Shown here in pieces: positions 61,819 through 64,000 of a stretch of 64,000 nucleotides of DNA. A program made the position numbers and the translations under genes. This DNA comes from Roseiarcus sp963761435 (GTDB taxonomy: Bacteria > Pseudomonadota > Alphaproteobacteria > Rhizobiales > Beijerinckiaceae), in assembly GCA_963761435.1 (NCBI GenBank), contig CAVXHJ010000026.1:1-64000 (forward strand). Direction: 5' to 3'. Position 1 is the first letter of the stretch. Each line of letters begins with the position of its first letter. The notes beneath the pieces were generated by a model. The model did no database searches and was not told the DNA's origin. It worked only from the letters and a program-made list of their open reading frames with translations.

Positions 61819-63990
61819 ATGACCCGATCCTCGTTCCCACTGGCGCATTCACTCGCCGCGCAATGCTGAAGGCGACGGTCGCCAGCCGGCGGCGGCCTCA
61901 TGCTTGGCGTCTCCATTCCGCGGCTCGCGCCAGCTCTCGCGGATGAGCCGAACGCGGATTTCGCGGCCAACGCCTTCATTCGCATTGACCCAGACAGCAA
62001 GGTCACCTTCACGATCCCGCAGGTGGAGATGGGGCAGGGGGTCTACACGTCTCTCTCCATGATCCTTGCCGAGGAGCTCGACGCGCCATTCGAGAGCGTG
62101 ACGGTCGTCGCTGCGCCGCCCGATGACAAGCTCTACGCCAATCCGCTTCTGGGTTTCCAGGCGACCGGCGGCTCGACCTCCGTGCGCGCGTTCTGGAAGC
62201 CGATGCGAGTAGCCGGCGCGGCCGCACGCGCGATGCTGATCGAGGCCGCGGCGGCGAAGTGGAGGGTCGATCCGGCCTCGTGCCGGACGGAGAACGGCGA
62301 GGTCATTCACGATGCGAGCGCGCAGAAGGCGGCTTATGGCGAACTCACGCAGGCCGCCGCCGGACTGACCCCGCCGCAAGATCCTCCGCTCAAGTCGCCG
62401 GCGAACTTCAAGCTCATCGGCAAGTCGCTCAAGCGCCTCGACACGCCCGACAAGGTGAATGGCAAGGCCGTCTACGGCATCGACGCGAGGCCGCCGGGCG
62501 TGAAGATCGCCACGCTTGCGAGCTGTCCGGTCTTCGGCGGCAAGGTCGCCCACGTCAATGACTCGCCCGCTCACAATGTGCCAGGAGTGCGGCAGGTCGT
62601 CGTTCTCGACGATCTCGTCGCGGTCGTCGGCGATCATATGTGGGCCGCCAAGCAGGGCCTCGCAGCGCTCGACGTCACCTGGGACGAAGGGCCGAACGCC
62701 ACGATCTCGACCGCCGACGTTCTGGATGGCCTCGTCGCGGCGAGCGAGAAAGCGGGCGCGGTCGCGAAATCGACCGGCGACATCGCCAAGGGCTTGGGCG
62801 AGGGAACGAAAGTCGAGGCGACTTATCACGTTCCGTTTCTCGCCCACGCGCCGATGGAGCCAATGAACTGCACGGTGCATGTGCAGCCTGACGGCTGCGA
62901 AATCTGGGTCGGCAATCAGGTCCTTGCGCGCACGCAAGCGATCGCCGCGCAGGTGACGGGCCTTCCGCTCGAGAAGGTCATCGTCCACAATCATCTGCTC
63001 GGCGGCGGCTTCGGCCGGCGCCTCGAGGTCGACTACGTCGCCAAGGCCGTGCGCATCGCGCAGAAGGTCGACGGGCCCGTCAAAGTCATCTGGACGCGTG
63101 AGGAGGACATCCAGCAGGCCCTCTACCGGCCATTATATTTCGATCGCTTCGCCGCAAGCCTCGCCAACGGCAGGATCACGGCCTGGAGCCATAGAATCGC
63201 CGGTTCCTCCGTCATGGCGCGCTGGCTGCCGCCGGCCTACAAGGACGGCGTCGACATCGATGCGGTCGACGGCGCGATCGACGTTCCCTACGACGCGCCG
63301 AACATTCATGTCGAATATGTTCGCGCCGAACCGCCTGGGGTGGCGACCTGCTTCTGGCGGAGCGTCGGCCCGGGACATAATATCTTTGTCGTCGAGAGCT
63401 TCGCTGACGAGCTCGCGCACGCCGCGGGGCAGGATGGGGTCGCCTTCCGCCGCGCGCATCTGGCGAAGGAGCCGCGGCTTCTCGCCTGCCTCGATCTCGC
63501 CGCCGAGAAGGCCGGGTGGGGCGGCGCGCTTCCCGCGCGGGTTGGACGCGGGGTCGCTTGCCAAAGCGTGTTCGGCTCGTATGTCGCGGCGGTCCTCGAG
63601 GCGGAGGTCGACGCCAATGGCGAGATCGCGATCCGCCGCGTGACGGCTGCGGTCGATTGCGGAACGGTCGTCAATCCTGACAGCGTCGAGGCGCAGATCC
63701 AGGGCGGCCTCATCTTCGGCCTCACCGCTGCGCTCTACAATGAGATCACTCTCGCCAAAGGACGGGTGCAACAGAGCAACTTCAACAATTATCGAATGAT
63801 GCGCATCAATGAGGCGCCGGCCATCGAGGTTCATCTCATTCGGAACGGCGAGGGGCCGGGCGGCATAGGCGAGCCGGGGACTTCGATCGCCGCGCCGGCG
63901 CTGGTCAACGCGCTCTTCGCCGCGACCGGAGTCCGGCTCCGCAGCCTGCCGGTCGACCGAAGGCTGCTCGCGTTGAGGAAAGCGGCGTGA
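61819..63990 (+). CDS. iorB: Molybdopterin-binding large subunit, IorB type, two compensating frameshifts
   Basis: ATG 61819 has AGGAGG 7 bases upstream, deciding the start. The main frame begins only at GGGLMLGVSIPRLAPALA. Between them the adjacent frame reads PILVPTGAFTRRAMLKATVA. A missing C at 61823-61825 and an extra A at 61884 reconcile the three and give about 723 residues, with a twin-arginine-like RRAMLK leader. Catalytic-domain motifs are VEMGQGVYTSLSMILAEELD, QATGGSTSVRAFWKPMRVAG, HNHLLGGGFGRRLEVDYVAK, CFWRSVGPGHNIFVVESFAD and GIGEPGTSIAAPALVNALF (catalytic Glu in GEPGTS). It joins IorA as a periplasmic or membrane-linked hydroxylase. The gene is complete at the right edge. Confidence 0.92.
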
Positions 63991-64000
63991 GAAGGCTCTG

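Overview
The window is high-GC DNA of an alphaproteobacterium, most likely a Hyphomicrobiales (Rhizobiales) relative of the Beijerinckiaceae/Bradyrhizobiaceae type. The grounds are the glpR-glpD-glpSTPQ-DUF2160-glpV-glpK glycerol locus, several TRAP and sugar ABC importers, FCD/GntR regulators, a PsiF-like secreted protein, DUF1236-like small secreted proteins and an IS1595-type element. No ribosomal RNA, phage module or CRISPR array was seen. This placement comes from gene content and protein signatures only.

Layout. 1-15 kb, minus strand: a secreted protein cut by the left edge, an Old Yellow Enzyme gene, a TRAP importer (dctP plus a fused dctQM), an ABC ATPase, a D-2-hydroxyacid dehydrogenase, an IS1595-like insertion with a second inverted-repeat unit beside it, a hairpin-rich candidate RNA ending in a strong terminator, two sugar ABC permeases, their binding protein and a KdgD-type dehydratase. 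This reads as a sugar/sugar-acid uptake and catabolic block now interrupted by mobile DNA. 15-21 kb: two FCD/GntR regulators, an SDR dehydrogenase and a second TRAP system (fused dctQM plus dctP). 21-27 kb: a periplasmic oxidation block of SoxC, a SoxD-like cytochrome, a cytochrome c4-like protein and a PQQ-type sugar dehydrogenase homologue, with a NIPSNAP protein, an exported protein of unknown function and an alpha/beta hydrolase. 27-38 kb, plus strand: a PaaK-type arylacetate-CoA ligase overlapping a DpgC-like enzyme (cofactor-free dioxygenase of the crotonase fold), then a three-gene TRAP system, an IlvD/Edd-type sugar-acid dehydratase, an HpaI aldolase and a ThDP enzyme. A 17-base identical promoter segment stands before both halves. 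38-50 kb: a 2OG-Fe(II) oxygenase and the glycerol locus. 50-58 kb: a TPR protein, a PncC/CinA domain protein, then a carbamoyltransferase cluster (SGNH-type protein, a remnant of a second carbamoyltransferase, an extended carbamoyltransferase, a broken DUF5989 gene, SxtJ) and tRNA-Arg(CCT). 58-64 kb: a nuclease-like protein, an M48 lipoprotein protease, rdgB, and iorA/iorB for a molybdenum hydroxylase.

Two themes stand out. First, the paaK-dpgC-like pair next to TRAP, dehydratase, aldolase and ThDP genes suggests a catabolic use of DpgC chemistry (arylacetate to arylacetyl-CoA to arylglyoxylate), otherwise known from glycopeptide antibiotic biosynthesis. Second, at least a dozen otherwise well-preserved genes carry single-base indels, mostly in short homopolymers. 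Raw-sequence errors are at least as likely as true decay for most of these, so they are annotated as frameshifted with reconstructed extents.
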